64,000 nt of DNA. Source: Pseudomonas sp. Irchel s3h14 (GTDB lineage: Bacteria; Pseudomonadota; Gammaproteobacteria; Pseudomonadales; Pseudomonadaceae). The notes beneath the pieces were generated by a model, which was given only the letters and a program-made list of their open reading frames with translations, had not been told where the DNA came from and ran no database searches. Each line of letters begins with the position of its first letter. Position 1 is the stretch's first letter. Where the stretch lies: positions 1-64,000 of the forward strand of contig NZ_FYDJ01000024.1 of NCBI RefSeq assembly GCF_900187425.1, written 5' to 3'. Both the position numbers and the translations under genes were made by a program. Shown here in pieces: positions 63,661 through 64,000 of this stretch.

Positions 63661-64000
63661 TTACTCTCCACGAAGGGCTGACACCAGCCCTTTGAATTTG
63701 CTGTTGAGCAGGGTGAAGCTGGCCTGGAAGTTGACCGCGTTTTCCGCGTAGTTCGACTGTTCCAGCTGGGCGTCCACGGTGTTCTGGTCGATCGACGGTT
63801 GCATCGGCGTGCGATACAGCAGCGACTCATCGCCATTGCCCAGGCCTTCGGCTTCGATATGACGGCTGTTGGTCATGTTCAAGGCGAAAGAGCCGCTCTT
63901 GGTCTTCTCGTTCTGCTCGGCGAGCACTTTCGAGAAGTCCAGATCCCGAGCCTTGTAGTTCGGGGTGTCGGCGTTGGCGATGTTGTTGGCCAGGACTTCG
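63661..64000 (-). CDS. flgB: Flagellar rod protein FlgB, partial
   Basis: The gene runs off the right edge, so its N-terminus is missing. The visible part reads EVLANNIANADTPNYKARDLDF at the edge (the FlgB rod motif) and ends NYAENAVNFQASFTLLNSKFKGLVSALRGE. It is the first gene of the operon, and its promoter lies outside the window. Confidence 0.95.
   Translation of the reverse strand, partial: EVLANNIANADTPNYKARDLDFSKVLAEQNEKTKSGSFALNMTNSRHIEAEGLGNGDESLLYRTPMQPSIDQNTVDAQLEQSNYAENAVNFQASFTLLNSKFKGLVSALRGE

Overview
The window comes from a Pseudomonas chromosome, most likely the P. fluorescens group. The evidence is GC-rich coding with dense short operons, REP-type inverted repeats ending in the usual 'GTAGGAGC(G/A)' motif, and gene neighbourhoods that match Pseudomonas core loci (fabA-fabB with gpsA; relA-rlmD-cysM next to pirRS-gacS-ldhA; dctA, oprH-phoP-phoQ, pcpS and nrdA; flgBCDE). 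No rRNA, tRNA, CRISPR array, integrase or complete insertion sequence was seen. A probable transposase fragment sits at the extreme left edge.

Layout. 1-4.6 kb: transposase-like fragment, a chemoreceptor, a MocR-type regulator and an SDR. 4.8-9.8 kb: NADP-dependent oxidoreductase, pyrF, a two-component pair with a proline-rich kinase, and a six-EF-hand protein that also has proline tracts. 9.8-18.5 kb, all minus strand: AI-2E-type permease, DUF4892 protein, GST, two alpha/beta hydrolases, thioesterase, acyl-CoA ligase, sixA, DUF4389 protein, gpsA. 18.7-25.6 kb, plus strand: TonB-dependent receptor, periplasmic-binding-like protein, hybrid sensor kinase, then fabA-fabB. 25.9-27.7 kb: a 62-residue protein with a structured leader, a DUF2058 protein, mazG. 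27.9-32.5 kb: relA, rlmD, cysM. 32.6-40.1 kb: a YhcG-family nuclease where PAO1 has pirA, then pirS-pirR, gacS and ldhA. 40.1-48.1 kb: small conserved genes (thioredoxin-like lipoprotein, arsC-like, wrbA-like, 3-methyladenine glycosylase, ttcA, Yip1 family, sprT, CoA transferase). 48.3-53.9 kb: dctA, AraC regulator, phoQ-phoP-oprH. 54-60.9 kb: PPTase, RstAB-like two-component pair, nrdA. 61.1-64 kb: flgE, flgD, flgC and partial flgB.

How it works together. The window is rich in signal transduction: six histidine kinases, four of them beside their own response regulators, plus GacS and a second hybrid kinase that occupies the position of PAO1 PA1611. The most interesting unit is the translationally coupled set 18683-23638 (outer-membrane TonB receptor, periplasmic binding protein without an ABC permease, inner-membrane hybrid kinase). 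It looks like a trans-envelope sensing relay. Readable regulatory DNA includes a sigma-54 promoter with paired palindromes for dctA, a four-copy PhoP direct repeat before oprH, a 30-bp palindrome before the acyl-CoA ligase, and a leader with two mutually exclusive stems before the 62-residue ORF. Three families of long inverted repeats punctuate gene ends, and one copy has supplied the C-terminal codons of pirS.
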